Assembly (NCBI GenBank): GCA_038533575.1
Contig: JBCAYL010000001.1
Coordinates: 1,392,226-1,456,225 of the forward strand
Origin: Pseudomonadota bacterium
GTDB lineage: Bacteria; Pseudomonadota; Alphaproteobacteria; Rhodobacterales; Rhodobacteraceae
DNA: 64,000 bases
Reading direction: 5' to 3'
The notes under the pieces are model-generated. The model was not told where the DNA came from. It did no database searches and worked only from the letters and a program-made list of their open reading frames with translations. Below, piece by piece: positions 35,230-45,243 of the stretch. The position numbers were made by a program, and so were the translations under genes. Within the stretch, counting starts at the first letter, position 1, and the number at the start of each line of letters is the position of its first letter.

Positions 35230-36882
35230 CTAACCCCGCAGGAGCTCCGCGGCGGCAGCGCGCGCTGCTTCCGTGACCGTATCACCGGCCAGCATGCGGG
35301 CGATTTCGTCCACCCGGGCATCGGGGGCGAGAGGATCGACCTGCGAGAAGGTCATGTCGTTCTCCACGCGTTTGGCCACGCGCCAATGATGGGCGCCAAG
35401 GGCCGCCACCTGGGGAGAATGGGTCACGACGAGGACCTGGCTCGTCTCCGAGAGCCGGGCAAGCCTGCGCCCGACGGCGTCGGCGGTGGCACCCCCCACC
35501 CCGCGATCGATCTCGTCGAAGATCATGGTCTGCCCGCCATCACCCCCGGTCAGGCAGACCTTGAGCGCGAGAAGGAAGCGGCTGAGCTCGCCACCGGAGG
35601 CAATCTTGTTGAGCGGTCCCGGCGGCGCGCCGGGATTGGTGGCCACGGTGAAGGCGACCTGATCGCTGCCTGACGGCCCGGGCTCGGCAGGCGAGATCTC
35701 CGTCTGGAAGACCGCGCGCTCCATTTTCAGAGGCGCGAGTTCACTGGCCATCGCCGCATCGAGCCGCGCGGCGGCCTTTAGGCGGGCGTCGCTCAGGGCC
35801 GCGGCGGCTTTTTCATAGGCCGCGTCAGCCTCTTCGAGCGCGGCTTCCAGGACCGAGACATCGCCGGCGCTCGCTTCGAAGGCCGCGAGGCGCGCGGCGA
35901 ATGTCGTGCCGAGCTCGGGCAGCTCGTCGGGCTGAACCTGGTGCTTTCGAGCCAGGGCACGCAGGGCGAAGAGACGCTCCTCGGTGGCCTCGAGTTCATG
36001 GGGATCGAAGGAGAGCCTGTCGAGGAGGCTTTCCACGCCGCTCTGGGCCTCCGCGAGTTCGGCCAGGGCGCGCCCGAGGGCCGCGAGCGGCGCCGCGGCT
36101 TCTTCGGGCACCTTGTCTTCGGCGGCTTCGAGCCAGCGCGCCGCGTCCCCGATGAGGCCTTCTGCGCCGTCCGGGCCAAGCGCTTGCGCCGCCTTGGCAA
36201 TGTCTTCGCCGATGCGCTCGGCCGCCTGCATGAGCCGCCGCCGCGCATCGAGCGCGGCATCTTCACCCATGTCAGGCGCAATCTTCGTGAACTCGTCGAC
36301 CGCGTGGCGCAGGAAATCCTCTTCCGCCGCGAGAGTCTCCGCACGCTCCCTGGCCTCCGTGAGCGCCTGCGCCGCCTGTCGCCGGGTGCGCCACGCGTCA
36401 CTGACGGACGCAACCTCTGCATCCACCCCGGCGAAGGCATCGAGGAGCGCGCGGTGCCCCCTGACATTGAGAAGGCCCCGATCGTCATGCTGGCCATGGA
36501 GCTCCACGAGCGTCTCCGACAGCGCCCGCAGGAGATCACCGGAGGCGCGCCGATCGTTGACGTAGGCGGTCTTGCGGCCATCGCTGCGGTTGATGCGCCG
36601 GAGCACGAGCTCCCCGTCCTCGGAGGCATATCCCGCATCTTCCAAGACGGCATGGGCGCCGTGATCGGGAGGCAGATCGAACCACGCCGTGACTTCGCCC
36701 TGCTCTGCCCCCTGGCGCACGAGATCGGCCCGACCGCGCCAGCCAAGAACAAAGCCCAGAGCATCCAGCAATATGGATTTGCCCGCCCCGGTCTCGCCCG
36801 TGAGCACGTTGAGACCGGGCTGGAACTCAAGCTCCAACCGATCGATGATCAGCATGTCTCGGATATCAAGTCCGCGCAGCAT
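35230..36882 (-). CDS. recN: DNA repair protein RecN
   Basis: A 550-residue SMC-like ATPase for double-strand break repair. The Walker A motif GETGAGKS is near residue 30, a long coiled-coil fills the middle (about 150-370), the ABC signature IASGGELSRFLLALK lies near 435 and Walker B is TMIFDEIDRGVGG. The start MLRGLDIRDMLIIDRLELEF is the family start and is chosen at 36882 although it has no good Shine-Dalgarno; a GTG at 36909 directly behind AGGGAGGG is the alternative. It is downstream of bamD in the same unit. Confidence 0.95.
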   Translation of the reverse strand: MLRGLDIRDMLIIDRLELEFQPGLNVLTGETGAGKSILLDALGFVLGWRGRADLVRQGAEQGEVTAWFDLPPDHGAHAVLEDAGYASEDGELVLRRINRSDGRKTAYVNDRRASGDLLRALSETLVELHGQHDDRGLLNVRGHRALLDAFAGVDAEVASVSDAWRTRRQAAQALTEARERAETLAAEEDFLRHAVDEFTKIAPDMGEDAALDARRRLMQAAERIGEDIAKAAQALGPDGAEGLIGDAARWLEAAEDKVPEEAAAPLAALGRALAELAEAQSGVESLLDRLSFDPHELEATEERLFALRALARKHQVQPDELPELGTTFAARLAAFEASAGDVSVLEAALEEADAAYEKAAAALSDARLKAAARLDAAMASELAPLKMERAVFQTEISPAEPGPSGSDQVAFTVATNPGAPPGPLNKIASGGELSRFLLALKVCLTGGDGGQTMIFDEIDRGVGGATADAVGRRLARLSETSQVLVVTHSPQVAALGAHHWRVAKRVENDMTFSQVDPLAPDARVDEIARMLAGDTVTEAARAAAAELLRG

Positions 36883-36918
36883 GTTCTGCCGGGTGGTGGT
36901 GGCCCCCACCCCTCCCTG

Positions 36919-37743
36919 TCAGAGCCATTCGCCTCGGATGACTTGGCGGTATATCGCGCTGAGCCAATTGTCCCCGATGGAGCGCGCATCGAGCCCCGCC
37001 CCACGCAGGAGCGCGAAGCTGTCTTCGTACCAGTCCGTGGACCGATAATTGAAGCCCAGGATCGCGCCGGCGGTCTGCGCCTCTGCATCGAGCCCGAGCG
37101 CGAGGTACCCTTCCACCAGACGGTGCAGCGCCTCGGCGGTGTGCGTCGTCGTCTGGAAATCCTCGACGACCACGCGGAAGCGATTGATGGCGGCGCCGTA
37201 ATGCCCTTGCTTCAGGTAGTAGCGCCCGATTTCCATCTCCTTGCCGGCGAGATGATCGAAGGCGAGATCGAACTTCAGGAGCGAGGTCTCTGCATATTCG
37301 CTTTCGGGATAGCGCTCGATCACGACGCGAAGGGCCTGCAAGGCCTGGAAGGTCAGGCCCTGGTCGCGCCCCACCTCGTCGATCTGGTCGTAGTAGCTCA
37401 ACGCCAGCAGGTATTGCGCATAGGCGGCATCGCTGTCGGCCGGGTAGAAATCGATGTAGCGCTGCGCGGAGGCGCGGCTGTTGGGATAGTCCGTGCCGCG
37501 ATGGTAGGCGAAGGCCTGCATGATGAGCGCGCGCTTGGCCCATTCGGAATAAGGATAGAGGCGCTCCACCTCGCCGAAATAGAAAGCGGCATCGTCGGGC
37601 CTCGACCGGCTTAGTTCGAATTCGCCGCGGTCGTAGATTTCCTTGGCGCTGAAATTCTCCAGCGGGACGCGCGGGCGATCGTCGAGACCGCAGCTCGCAA
37701 GCGCCCCGAGCGCCATGGCCAGCACGATCCCTCTCACAATCAT
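36919..37743 (-). CDS. bamD: Outer membrane assembly lipoprotein BamD
   Basis: A 274-residue lipoprotein of the BAM complex, which inserts beta-barrel proteins in the outer membrane. The signal ends in the lipobox LASC with the acylated Cys at residue 18. The mature part is a series of TPR-like helix pairs (FSAKEIYDRGEFELSRSRPD, FYFGEVERLYPYSEWAKRA, QRYIDFYPADSDAAYAQYL). It lies between lpxC and recN, as in many alphaproteobacteria. Confidence 0.95.
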   Translation of the reverse strand: MIVRGIVLAMALGALASCGLDDRPRVPLENFSAKEIYDRGEFELSRSRPDDAAFYFGEVERLYPYSEWAKRALIMQAFAYHRGTDYPNSRASAQRYIDFYPADSDAAYAQYLLALSYYDQIDEVGRDQGLTFQALQALRVVIERYPESEYAETSLLKFDLAFDHLAGKEMEIGRYYLKQGHYGAAINRFRVVVEDFQTTTHTAEALHRLVEGYLALGLDAEAQTAGAILGFNYRSTDWYEDSFALLRGAGLDARSIGDNWLSAIYRQVIRGEWL

Positions 37744-37843
37744 GGATGCATCCTCGTCGCCCGATTTTCACGCCTTGCCAGCCATTTGAAACGGCCCGTC
37801 CCGGTTAGCATGTTTGCGCTTGGACGCAAATTCCCATTCGGCG

Positions 37844-38767
37844 TCAGGCGTGGAGCGCGACAGCGTCTGCGCGGGTGAGCCCGGCGCCTGGAAGCCGCGC
37901 GACCATGTCGACATCGCACTCCACCATGCGGAAGCACTCGGGGCGCGCGAAGACCGCGTGGAGCAGGATATTGGTCAGGGCATGCCCGGCCCGATGCCCG
38001 ACATACCGGCCGATGATCGGGGCGCCCGCGAGAGCGAGGTCGCCCACGGCATCGAGCATCTTGTGGCGCACGGGCTCATCGCCGTGGCGGAGCCCGCCGG
38101 GGCTGAGGATCTGGGCGCCTTCGAAGACCACGGCATTTTTGAGCGTGCCACCGAGGGCGAGGCCATTTGCGTGCATGGCGCGCACATCGGCATTGCTGCA
38201 GAAGGTCCGGCTGTCGGACAGCTCGTGCACGAATGCACCGTTTGCGAGGTCGAGCGTTTTTGCCTGGTGACCGATGGCGGCGTCTTCGAAATCGATGTCG
38301 AAATCCATGGCGAAGCCCTCCGCCGGTTCGAGGCGGGCGACCGCCTCCCCCTGCTCGACCTGGACCGCCTTGAGGATCTTGATCGCGCGCATCGGTGCAT
38401 CCTGCCGGAAGATGCCCCGGGCCAGGAACCCACGGACGAAAGGCGCCGCGCTGCCATCGAGGATCGGGACTTCCGGACCGTCGAGATCGATCAGCGCGTT
38501 GGTGATGCCACATCCTGCGAGCGCGGCCATGAGATGCTCGATGGTCGAGACGGTGACGCCACTTGCGTTCTTGATCCGCGTGCAGAGCGGCGCGCGCTCC
38601 ACGGCGCTCCAGAGTGCGGGCACCAGCGCGTCCCCAAAGCTCAGATCCACGCGGCGGAACCAAATCCCATGCTCCGCAGAGGCCGGGCGGACAGTCAGCC
38701 GCACCGGGTTGCCGGAGTGCAGGCCGACGCCGTCAAATGTCACCGGAGCTTTCAGGGTCGCTTGCAT
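37844..38767 (-). CDS. lpxC: UDP-3-O-acyl-N-acetylglucosamine deacetylase
   Basis: A 307-residue zinc enzyme for the committed step of lipid A synthesis. Zinc and catalytic motifs are visible: STIEHLMAAL (Glu and zinc His), EPVRHKMLDAVGDLAL (zinc His and Asp) and VGHRAGHALTN (catalytic His). It follows ftsZ at the end of the dcw cluster, as in E. coli. About 200 bp and an ftsZ terminator separate it from ftsZ, so it probably has its own promoter; TTGAGG-N17-TACTTC about 50 nt upstream is a weak candidate. Confidence 0.97.
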   Translation of the reverse strand: MQATLKAPVTFDGVGLHSGNPVRLTVRPASAEHGIWFRRVDLSFGDALVPALWSAVERAPLCTRIKNASGVTVSTIEHLMAALAGCGITNALIDLDGPEVPILDGSAAPFVRGFLARGIFRQDAPMRAIKILKAVQVEQGEAVARLEPAEGFAMDFDIDFEDAAIGHQAKTLDLANGAFVHELSDSRTFCSNADVRAMHANGLALGGTLKNAVVFEGAQILSPGGLRHGDEPVRHKMLDAVGDLALAGAPIIGRYVGHRAGHALTNILLHAVFARPECFRMVECDVDMVARLPGAGLTRADAVALHA

Positions 38768-38913
38768 AAGATCGTGAGGCCTGTGCGGTTTGCTTTTCTT
38801 AACGCCGAAGTAAAAATTGGGGTCCTCGGCCTCAACTCACGCTTTGCAACCGTGTGAAATAACGCTTCTGCCTTGGCGAAAATCCGCCACCGACACAAGG
38901 CATTGTTCCGAAA

Positions 38914-38950
38914 CGAAAAAAGCCGCCCCGGGCATGTCCCGGAGCGGCTT
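38914..38950 (-). terminator. Rho-independent terminator of ftsZ
   Basis: On the minus strand a 13-bp stem with one G-U pair (AAGCCGCTCCGGG with CCCGGGGCGGCTT) closes a 5-nt loop and runs into TTTTTTC. It starts 24 nt after the ftsZ stop, which marks the end of the main dcw transcript before lpxC. Confidence 0.9.
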
Positions 38951-38973
38951 TCTTACTCACTGTTACAGGTCTG

Positions 38974-40548
38974 TCAGTTCGCTTGACGTCGCAGGAAGGC
39001 CGGGATCTCGATGCGCTCCTGGTCTGCATTCGCCTCTTGCTCCTCCTCGAAGGGCTGCGCTTGCGGCTGCGGAGCAGCGTGTTGCACCGGAGGCTGCTTG
39101 CGCATCGCCTGAGCTTCGCCGTCATGCCCGCCGGTCATGCGACCAATGAGGGAATTGATGCCGAAGCGGGGCTTCTCGCCAGCAGGGGCCGCGGCGGGCG
39201 CAGGCTGCGGCTGCTTGGAGATCGCGGATTGCAGGCGCTGAAGGGCCTCCGGAGAAGGCGTGCCGGGCGCAGGGCGCGACGGCGCGACGAAAGCTGCCGC
39301 GGGCACCTCTTCTTCCTCGATGGCCGGCTCGAAGGCAGGCGGCTCAGGCTGGTAGGCGGGGGGCGGAAGATCGTCCGCAGCGTCGTCGCGCGGCGCAAAG
39401 AGATCGGCGACCTCGGCCTCGGGCTGGGCTGCTTCCTCCACCGCGGCTTCGACGAGCTCTGCCGTCTCAAGCTCGGGGGCAACTTCGACCTCGGGCTCTG
39501 CCGGGGTCTCGGTCTCTGCCACGGGCGCCTGGATCGGTGCGGCGAGCGAGCGACGCGGCAACGGGATATCGCCGTGGGTGTTGGCCGCATCGATGCCGGT
39601 CGCCACGACGCTCACCCGCATCATGCCTTCCATGGCCGTGTCGAGCGTGGAGCCGACGATGATGTTGGCGTCGGGGTCCACTTCCTCGCGAATACGGTTG
39701 GCCGCTTCGTCGAGCTCGAAGAGCGTGAGGTCGTAGCCGCCGGTGATATTGATCAGGACACCGTTGGCCCCCTTGAGGCTGATCTCGTCGAGGAGCGGGT
39801 TCGCGATGGCCTTTTCGGCGGCCTGGATCGCGCGATCCTCGCCCTCTGCCTCGCCGGTGCCCATCATGGCCTTGCCCATCTCGTCCATGACGGAGCGCAC
39901 ATCGGCGAAGTCGAGGTTGATGAGGCCGGGCTTGACCATGAGATCCGTGACACCCTTCACGCCCTGATAAAGGACATCGTCCGCCATGGAGAAGGCCTCG
40001 GTGAAGGTCGTGCGCTCATTGGCCAGACGGAAGAGGTTCTGGTTCGGGATGATGATGAGGGTATCCACGACCTTCTGGAGCGCTTCGACGCCCTCCTCGG
40101 CCTGGCGCATGCGCTTGCCACCCTCGAACTGGAACGGCTTCGTCACGACGCCCACCGTGAGCACGCCGAGCTCGCGCGCGGCCTGCGCGATGATCGGCGC
40201 CGCCCCTGTTCCGGTGCCGCCGCCCATCCCGGCGGTGATGAAGCACATATGCGCGCCGGCCAGATGATCGACGATTTGCTCAATGCTCTCCTCTGCCGCG
40301 GCAGAGCCGACGGACGGACGTGCACCGGCACCGAGGCCCTCGGTGACCTTCACGCCCATCTGGATCTTTGACGGGGCCCGGGCGCCTGACAGCGCCTGGG
40401 CATCGGTGTTGGCAATTACAAAATCGACGCCGTCCAGCGCCTTTTCAATCATGTTGTCGACGGCATTCCCGCCAGCGCCGCCCACGCCGAAAACAGTGAT
40501 CCGCGGCTTCAGCTCTTCCTGGCCGGGCATCGAGAGATTGAGTGTCAT
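38974..40548 (-). CDS. ftsZ: Cell division protein FtsZ
   Basis: A 524-residue tubulin-like GTPase forming the division ring. The GTP-binding motif GGGTGTG is at about 109-115, with VGGAGGNAV near the start and the T7-loop [10 protein letters not shown]. After about residue 320 comes a long acidic, proline/alanine-rich disordered linker, ending in EIPAFLRRQ, the alphaproteobacterial C-terminal peptide that binds FtsA and other partners. The extended linker explains the length compared with E. coli (383). The start at 40548 gives the standard MTLNLSMPG; an upstream frame is not used. Confidence 0.98.
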   Translation of the reverse strand: MTLNLSMPGQEELKPRITVFGVGGAGGNAVDNMIEKALDGVDFVIANTDAQALSGARAPSKIQMGVKVTEGLGAGARPSVGSAAAEESIEQIVDHLAGAHMCFITAGMGGGTGTGAAPIIAQAARELGVLTVGVVTKPFQFEGGKRMRQAEEGVEALQKVVDTLIIIPNQNLFRLANERTTFTEAFSMADDVLYQGVKGVTDLMVKPGLINLDFADVRSVMDEMGKAMMGTGEAEGEDRAIQAAEKAIANPLLDEISLKGANGVLINITGGYDLTLFELDEAANRIREEVDPDANIIVGSTLDTAMEGMMRVSVVATGIDAANTHGDIPLPRRSLAAPIQAPVAETETPAEPEVEVAPELETAELVEAAVEEAAQPEAEVADLFAPRDDAADDLPPPAYQPEPPAFEPAIEEEEVPAAAFVAPSRPAPGTPSPEALQRLQSAISKQPQPAPAAAPAGEKPRFGINSLIGRMTGGHDGEAQAMRKQPPVQHAAPQPQAQPFEEEQEANADQERIEIPAFLRRQAN

Positions 40549-40674
40549 ATCGTCATTCCGCCTGTGTTTGTGTTGGCCTCTGCTGCGCGCACGCGTCCCG
40601 GGCTCTTGTCGTCTCGCATCGCGAAAGTACCCCGATGCGGGCCTATGGTCACGAGAAAAGTGGTATTTTGCCAC

Positions 40675-40680
40675 ATAATA
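40675..40680 (-). promoter_or_regulatory. Candidate -10 element of an ftsZ promoter
   Basis: TATTAT on the minus strand (5 of 6 matches to TATAAT), 127 nt upstream of the ftsZ start, within an AT-rich island of about 60 bp containing overlapping inverted repeats (GTGG-N7-CCAC and TGCCA-N8-TGGCA). No convincing -35 element is present. Confidence 0.3.
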
Positions 40681-40735
40681 TTGGCATATTTCCGCCACAT
40701 TTCACAGCATATCCACATCGGCACCACATCCAGCG

Positions 40736-42070
40736 TCACCAATTCTCCCGAAACCAACGAACCGCGCGACGCAGCGAACGCGCCGGATAGGTGTCGGTCG
40801 GCAGCTCGAAATCCCACCATTCGTCCTGCGGGTGCGCCGCAAAGAGGCTGAGGCCCACCGCACTCGCGAATGCGGGGCCCGTCGCGGCCTGCGGCAGGCC
40901 CTGCACGCGAAGCGGCCGACCCAGGCGTACGTGATGGCCGAGAATGCGCGACGCGAGGCCGTCTAGCCCGGCGATCTGGCTGCCGCCGCCTGTTAGGACG
41001 ATCGACTGCGAGGGAAGTTGATCGAAGCCCGCCACGTCGAGGCGCGCACGCACCTCCTCGAGGATTTCCTCCACCCGCGGGCGCATGATCCCGATGAGCT
41101 CCGAGCGGCTGACCTGCCGGCGGTCATGTTCCCAGTCACCGGTGTCGCCGCCGATGTCGATCATCTCGCGATCGTCCATGCCCGTGGCGACCACCCCGCC
41201 GTAAAATGTCTTGATGCGCTCGGCCGTGGGCTTGGGGACCTGCAGCCCCATGGAGATGTCAGAGGTGACATGCTCCCCGCCCATGCGAACGCTGTCGGCA
41301 TAGATCATGTGCCGCTTCATGAAGATGGAGAGGCCCGTGGCACCGCCGCCGAGATCGATGCAGGCCGCGCCGAGCTCCTGCTCGTCCTCCACGAGGGCCG
41401 AAATGCCGGACACGTAGGAGGAAGACGCGAGCCCCGCGAGTTCGAGATCACAGCGCTTCACGCAATAGGCGAGGTTCTGGACGGCGTCGCTGTCGACGGT
41501 GAGCATGTGCATGTCCGCCGTTAGCTTCGATCCCATCTGCCCGCGCGGATCGCCGAGGCCGGAGCGGTGATCGAGCGCGAAATTGACCGGCTGCGCGTGG
41601 AGCACATCGCGCCCCATGCCGTAATCGGGCACGTCACAGGCGGCGAGGCAGCGGCTCACATCCTGCTCACTGACCTTCTCCTCGTTGAGATCGGTTTCCC
41701 CGTTGAGCCCGTAGGAGCGCGGCTCGGCCCCCGCGAAGCAGGCAATGACGTGATCCACGCGGACATTGGCCATTTTCTGCGCGGCCTGCACGGCGGTACG
41801 AATGGCGCGCTCGGTTTCGGCCATGGCGTCGATCTCTCCGAAGCGCACGCCCCGGCTCCGCGTGGTTGCCGCGCCGATGACGCGAAACGCGCTCTGCCCA
41901 GCGAGCGAGCCCATGCCATCCTGCTCGCGAAAGCGATCCGGGCCATCGAAGCGCAGAACGAGGCAGGCGATTTTTGACGAGCCCACGTCGAGGATCGCGA
42001 TGACCCCGCGCTGCATGGCCGCCTTTCGCATGTTCCGCATGGCCCTTTGTGCAGAATAAAGATCACTCAT
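40736..42070 (-). CDS. ftsA: Cell division protein FtsA
   Basis: A 444-residue actin-like ATPase that tethers FtsZ to the membrane. It has the IAILDVGSSKIACLV phosphate-1 motif, the GAACIDLGGGATGLSIF phosphate-2 motif and VLTGGGSQIAGL adenosine motif. It ends in RSLRRAVRWFRENW, the amphipathic membrane-targeting helix. Its ATG overlaps the ftsQ stop by 8 bp. The N-terminal 20 residues before RGVIAILD are longer than in E. coli. Confidence 0.97.
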   Translation of the reverse strand: MSDLYSAQRAMRNMRKAAMQRGVIAILDVGSSKIACLVLRFDGPDRFREQDGMGSLAGQSAFRVIGAATTRSRGVRFGEIDAMAETERAIRTAVQAAQKMANVRVDHVIACFAGAEPRSYGLNGETDLNEEKVSEQDVSRCLAACDVPDYGMGRDVLHAQPVNFALDHRSGLGDPRGQMGSKLTADMHMLTVDSDAVQNLAYCVKRCDLELAGLASSSYVSGISALVEDEQELGAACIDLGGGATGLSIFMKRHMIYADSVRMGGEHVTSDISMGLQVPKPTAERIKTFYGGVVATGMDDREMIDIGGDTGDWEHDRRQVSRSELIGIMRPRVEEILEEVRARLDVAGFDQLPSQSIVLTGGGSQIAGLDGLASRILGHHVRLGRPLRVQGLPQAATGPAFASAVGLSLFAAHPQDEWWDFELPTDTYPARSLRRAVRWFRENW

Positions 42071-42932
42071 TAACGTTAGCTCCCAGCTCTATGCCCCTGA
42101 TTTCACGCAGCTCTTCAAGGCCGCTCTCTGCCAGCCGCAACGTCGGACGGCGCGGGTTCCGCAAGTCCACGTGCGTGATGTCACGCGCGAGAAGGTCCTG
42201 CGCGGTGTCCAGCAGGATGACGCGCTCGAGCGCGCGCACGGGCGCCTCTTCTGGGAGCTGGATCACCTGCCCCCGGTCGAGCACCACGTCCCATCGGCGC
42301 TCTCCCATCCGACGCAACCCCCTCAACCGGTCCCTGATCGGCGCGGCCGCGCGAACGAGATCGAGCGCCTCGCCCACCGCGCGCTCGGCCCCTTCCCCCA
42401 CAGCGAGCGGCAAGACACCTGCCTCGCCCCGCTCAGAAAGCGGGCGCAGGACCACGCCGTCGACATCGATAAGCTTCAGCCCGTCCCAGGAGCGCCACAC
42501 CATCGCAGGCACGCGTTCGGTCACACCCACCTCGAGCACACCGCCCGGCCGGACGCGGAGGGAGGCCGACTTGACCGGTGAGAGCGTCTCCACGTCTGTC
42601 CGGAGCGCCTCGAGATCGAGATCGAAGGACGACACCGGGAAATCCACGTGGATGGCCTTTCGCACGACCTCGGCCGTCTCTTCGCTCACGCCTTCGATGG
42701 CGACGAGATGGACCATGAATTCCGGCCGCTCCTGCACCCAGCTCCGCGCCTCGAGGAGGCTCTCGCCGATCGCCACGCGCACGTGGGGCTGAGACACATG
42801 GGCATAGACGGCGCCACCGATGATCATGCAGGGCAGCCCGGTGCGCAAAAGCGCCCGAAAGAGGGGCGTGAGCCACATGCGCTGGAGCCTGTAGCCCCAA
42901 CGGGAGGCGGGATCGGGCATCAACGATCGCAT
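42063..42932 (-). CDS. ftsQ: Cell division protein FtsQ
   Basis: A 289-residue bitopic membrane protein. One membrane helix lies near 27-46, then a POTRA domain (FMVHLVAIEGVSEETAEVVR) and the FtsQ beta domain (VTERVPAMVWRSWDGLKLID, VDLRNPRRPTLRL). It recruits FtsB/FtsL and regulates septal synthesis. The start at 42932 with GGAGGATGCCTC upstream is chosen; it lies inside the ddl 3' end, giving a 13-bp overlap. Confidence 0.93.
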   Translation of the reverse strand: MRSLMPDPASRWGYRLQRMWLTPLFRALLRTGLPCMIIGGAVYAHVSQPHVRVAIGESLLEARSWVQERPEFMVHLVAIEGVSEETAEVVRKAIHVDFPVSSFDLDLEALRTDVETLSPVKSASLRVRPGGVLEVGVTERVPAMVWRSWDGLKLIDVDGVVLRPLSERGEAGVLPLAVGEGAERAVGEALDLVRAAAPIRDRLRGLRRMGERRWDVVLDRGQVIQLPEEAPVRALERVILLDTAQDLLARDITHVDLRNPRRPTLRLAESGLEELREIRGIELGANVNE

Positions 42933-43840
42933 GAGGCATCCTCCACCAGCGCGGCACAAAGCGCGCCGAAGCTGATCCCGCAGGCCTCGGCCTGCTCCGG
43001 GGTCAGCGATGTGGGTGTCATTCCGGGCTGTGTATTCGTCTCGAGGAGGACCAGACCGTCGAGCCCCCTCGCCTCGTCCCAGCGGAAATCCGTGCGACTG
43101 ATGCCGCGGCATCCCAGCACGTCGTGGGCGCGGCGCGCATAGTCGAGGCAAGCCTCAAAAATCTCGGCGGGAATATCGGCCGGAACGACGTGGCGGGAGC
43201 CGCCCTCGGCATACTTGGCCTCGTAGTCGTACCAGCCATCGGTGATGATATCGGTGACCGTCAGCGCACGATCCCCGAGCACTGTCGTCGTCAGCTCACG
43301 GCCCGGCGCATAGGCCTCGACCATCACCTCTTTCGGCATGGTGTCTGCAAGCTGCGGAGGCGCGTTTGCCCCCTCGGGCACGATGTAGATACCGACCGAT
43401 GACCCTTCGTTATTGGGCTTCACGACATAGGGCGGCGCTAAGACGTGCCGCGCCCGGACGTCGTCTGCCAGCGCGATCACGCTTTCGACCACGGGAAGGC
43501 CTGCGCGCCTGTAGGCCGCCTTGGTCTCTTCCTTGTTCATGGCCAAGGCCGAGGCGAAAATGCCGGAATGAGTGTAGGGGATGCGCATCCACTCGAGGAT
43601 GCCCTGGACGGCGCCGTCTTCCCCCCACCTGCCATGGAGCGCGTTGAAGACAGCGTCCGGCGCAGCCTCCGCCAGATCAACGAAGACAGCATCACTTGCG
43701 TCGATCTCGATGACGTCAAACCCCTCGCCGCGCAGCGCCTCGGCGCAGCCACGGCCGGATGAGAGCGAAACCTCGCGCTCTGCGGACGGCCCGCCCATGA
43801 GGACGGCCACCTTTCGGGATGCCCTGCTCGACACCGCCAC
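42920..43840 (-). CDS. ddl: D-alanine--D-alanine ligase
   Basis: A 306-residue ATP-grasp ligase making the D-Ala-D-Ala dipeptide of peptidoglycan. Visible motifs are VLMGGPSAEREVSLSSG, HGRWGEDGAVQGILE, PYVVKPNNEGSSVGI (ATP) and LLETNTQPGMTPTSL with the metal-binding Glu/Asn. It is the short DdlB form of the dcw cluster. It overlaps ftsQ by 13 bp, while 57 bp separate it from murB. Confidence 0.97.
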   Translation of the reverse strand: MAVSSRASRKVAVLMGGPSAEREVSLSSGRGCAEALRGEGFDVIEIDASDAVFVDLAEAAPDAVFNALHGRWGEDGAVQGILEWMRIPYTHSGIFASALAMNKEETKAAYRRAGLPVVESVIALADDVRARHVLAPPYVVKPNNEGSSVGIYIVPEGANAPPQLADTMPKEVMVEAYAPGRELTTTVLGDRALTVTDIITDGWYDYEAKYAEGGSRHVVPADIPAEIFEACLDYARRAHDVLGCRGISRTDFRWDEARGLDGLVLLETNTQPGMTPTSLTPEQAEACGISFGALCAALVEDASCDR

Positions 43841-43897
43841 CTACTGCCTCTCGTTTCCACCGTTCGAGCGGCGGAATTATCATTTGGTTTTGCGTAT

Positions 43898-44830
43898 TTA
43901 CGCGCCTGTGGTCGGGGCGGGTTCACCCACCCTCATGATTTCCCAGTCTAGCTCTATACCGCTGTTTTCGTAAACCTTTTTTCGCACCTCTTCGCCCAGT
44001 CCTTCGAGGTCTTCTGCGGTCGCATGGCCGGTGTTGACGAGAAAGTTGGAGTGCTTTTCGCTCATCTGGGCACCGCCGCGGGTGGCGCCGCGCATGCCCG
44101 CGTCATCGATGACCTTCCAGGCCTTGAGATCATGAACATCGTCCGCGCGGCCGGTAGAGGAAAACCCGGCCGGATTTCGGAAGGTCGACCCCGCGGTCCG
44201 GTCCTTCGTGGGTTGGGTTGCATCCCGTTTGGCCAATTGACCCTCCATGCGCGCATGGAGGTCAGCCGGCTCTCCCGCAGGGCCCGAGAGTGTCACTGAC
44301 GTGAGGATCAGCTCCGGCGGCAGCTCGGTCTGACGGTAGGCAAAACCCATGTCAGCAGGCGAGAGCGTCACGATCTCCCCTGCCCGCGTGACCGCTTGCG
44401 CAGATTGGAAAACGTCCGCGGTGTAAGTGCCATAACAGCCGGCATTCATGCGCGCGGCACCGCCGATGGAGCCCGGGATAGTGCGGAGAAACGTGAGGTC
44501 CACGCCTGCATCCGCGGCCTTGCGCGCGACCATGGCATCGAGTGCGGCCGCACCGCATCTGACAGTGGTCCCGTCGATCTCCACGCCGTTGAAGCCGCGC
44601 CCCAGTTTGACCACGACGGCGCGAATGCCGCCGTCCCGCACGATGAGGTTCGATCCGACCCCCATGGGGAAGACCTCGACGTCAGACGGCAACTTGCCAA
44701 GGAACTCCGCGAGGTCCTCCAGGTCAGCGGGCTGAAAGAGCGCGTCACACGGCCCGCCAACCCGGAGCCACGTCAGCTCGGCGAGGGATTTTCCGGGCGT
44801 CAGGCGGCCTCTGACCGAGGGGAACTCCAT
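43898..44830 (-). CDS. murB: UDP-N-acetylenolpyruvoylglucosamine reductase
   Basis: A 310-residue FAD enzyme that reduces UDP-GlcNAc-enolpyruvate to UDP-MurNAc. FAD-binding motifs are [12 protein letters not shown] and [15 protein letters not shown]; the catalytic Ser lies in AGSTFRNP and the catalytic Glu in [10 protein letters not shown]. The arrangement is the short type II MurB. The ATG at 44830 has GAGGA upstream and is preferred to a GTG at 44890. Confidence 0.96.
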   Translation of the reverse strand: MEFPSVRGRLTPGKSLAELTWLRVGGPCDALFQPADLEDLAEFLGKLPSDVEVFPMGVGSNLIVRDGGIRAVVVKLGRGFNGVEIDGTTVRCGAAALDAMVARKAADAGVDLTFLRTIPGSIGGAARMNAGCYGTYTADVFQSAQAVTRAGEIVTLSPADMGFAYRQTELPPELILTSVTLSGPAGEPADLHARMEGQLAKRDATQPTKDRTAGSTFRNPAGFSSTGRADDVHDLKAWKVIDDAGMRGATRGGAQMSEKHSNFLVNTGHATAEDLEGLGEEVRKKVYENSGIELDWEIMRVGEPAPTTGA

Positions 44831-44891
44831 GGCTGCGTCCTCTTTCGTTGCCCCTGTTCCTTGAGCTTTTGCATGGGAATTGTCGAGCACG

Positions 44892-45125
44892 TCAGCGCCC
44901 CTTCACCCAACGCCAGAGATACACGACAGGCCACCGCAGCACGCTCGCCGCCGCCGCCATGACCAAGAACCCAACGAGGGGCCCAAACTCGTAGGTCACC
45001 CAGCCGAGTATCGGGATGCCGACAGCGATCATGGCATAGGCAAAGCGCCAGTGATGGTCCTGGCTAGGGAACATGGCGCGCACATTGGCGAGGATGAGCC
45101 AGAGGCAGGCGGCAATAAGGCTCAT
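44892..45125 (-). CDS. DUF2484 membrane protein
   Basis: A 77-residue protein with two or three hydrophobic segments (about 2-17, 29-44 and 48-66) ending in [14 protein letters not shown]. This is the DUF2484 family, found in Rhodobacteraceae in this same place between murC and murB. The function is unknown; its location suggests a role in envelope synthesis or division. A Shine-Dalgarno is not obvious. Confidence 0.85.
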   Translation of the reverse strand: MSLIAACLWLILANVRAMFPSQDHHWRFAYAMIAVGIPILGWVTYEFGPLVGFLVMAAAASVLRWPVVYLWRWVKGR

Positions 45126-45243
45126 GGGGTCACCAGTCCGCCATCAAGTGCGGCCACACAGGCGCGCCCCGCGCAAAGACCGGCACAATGGGCTGCAAAG
45201 CGCCTGCGGGGGGCGAAAACGAATTCTAGCAACGCTCGTCGTC

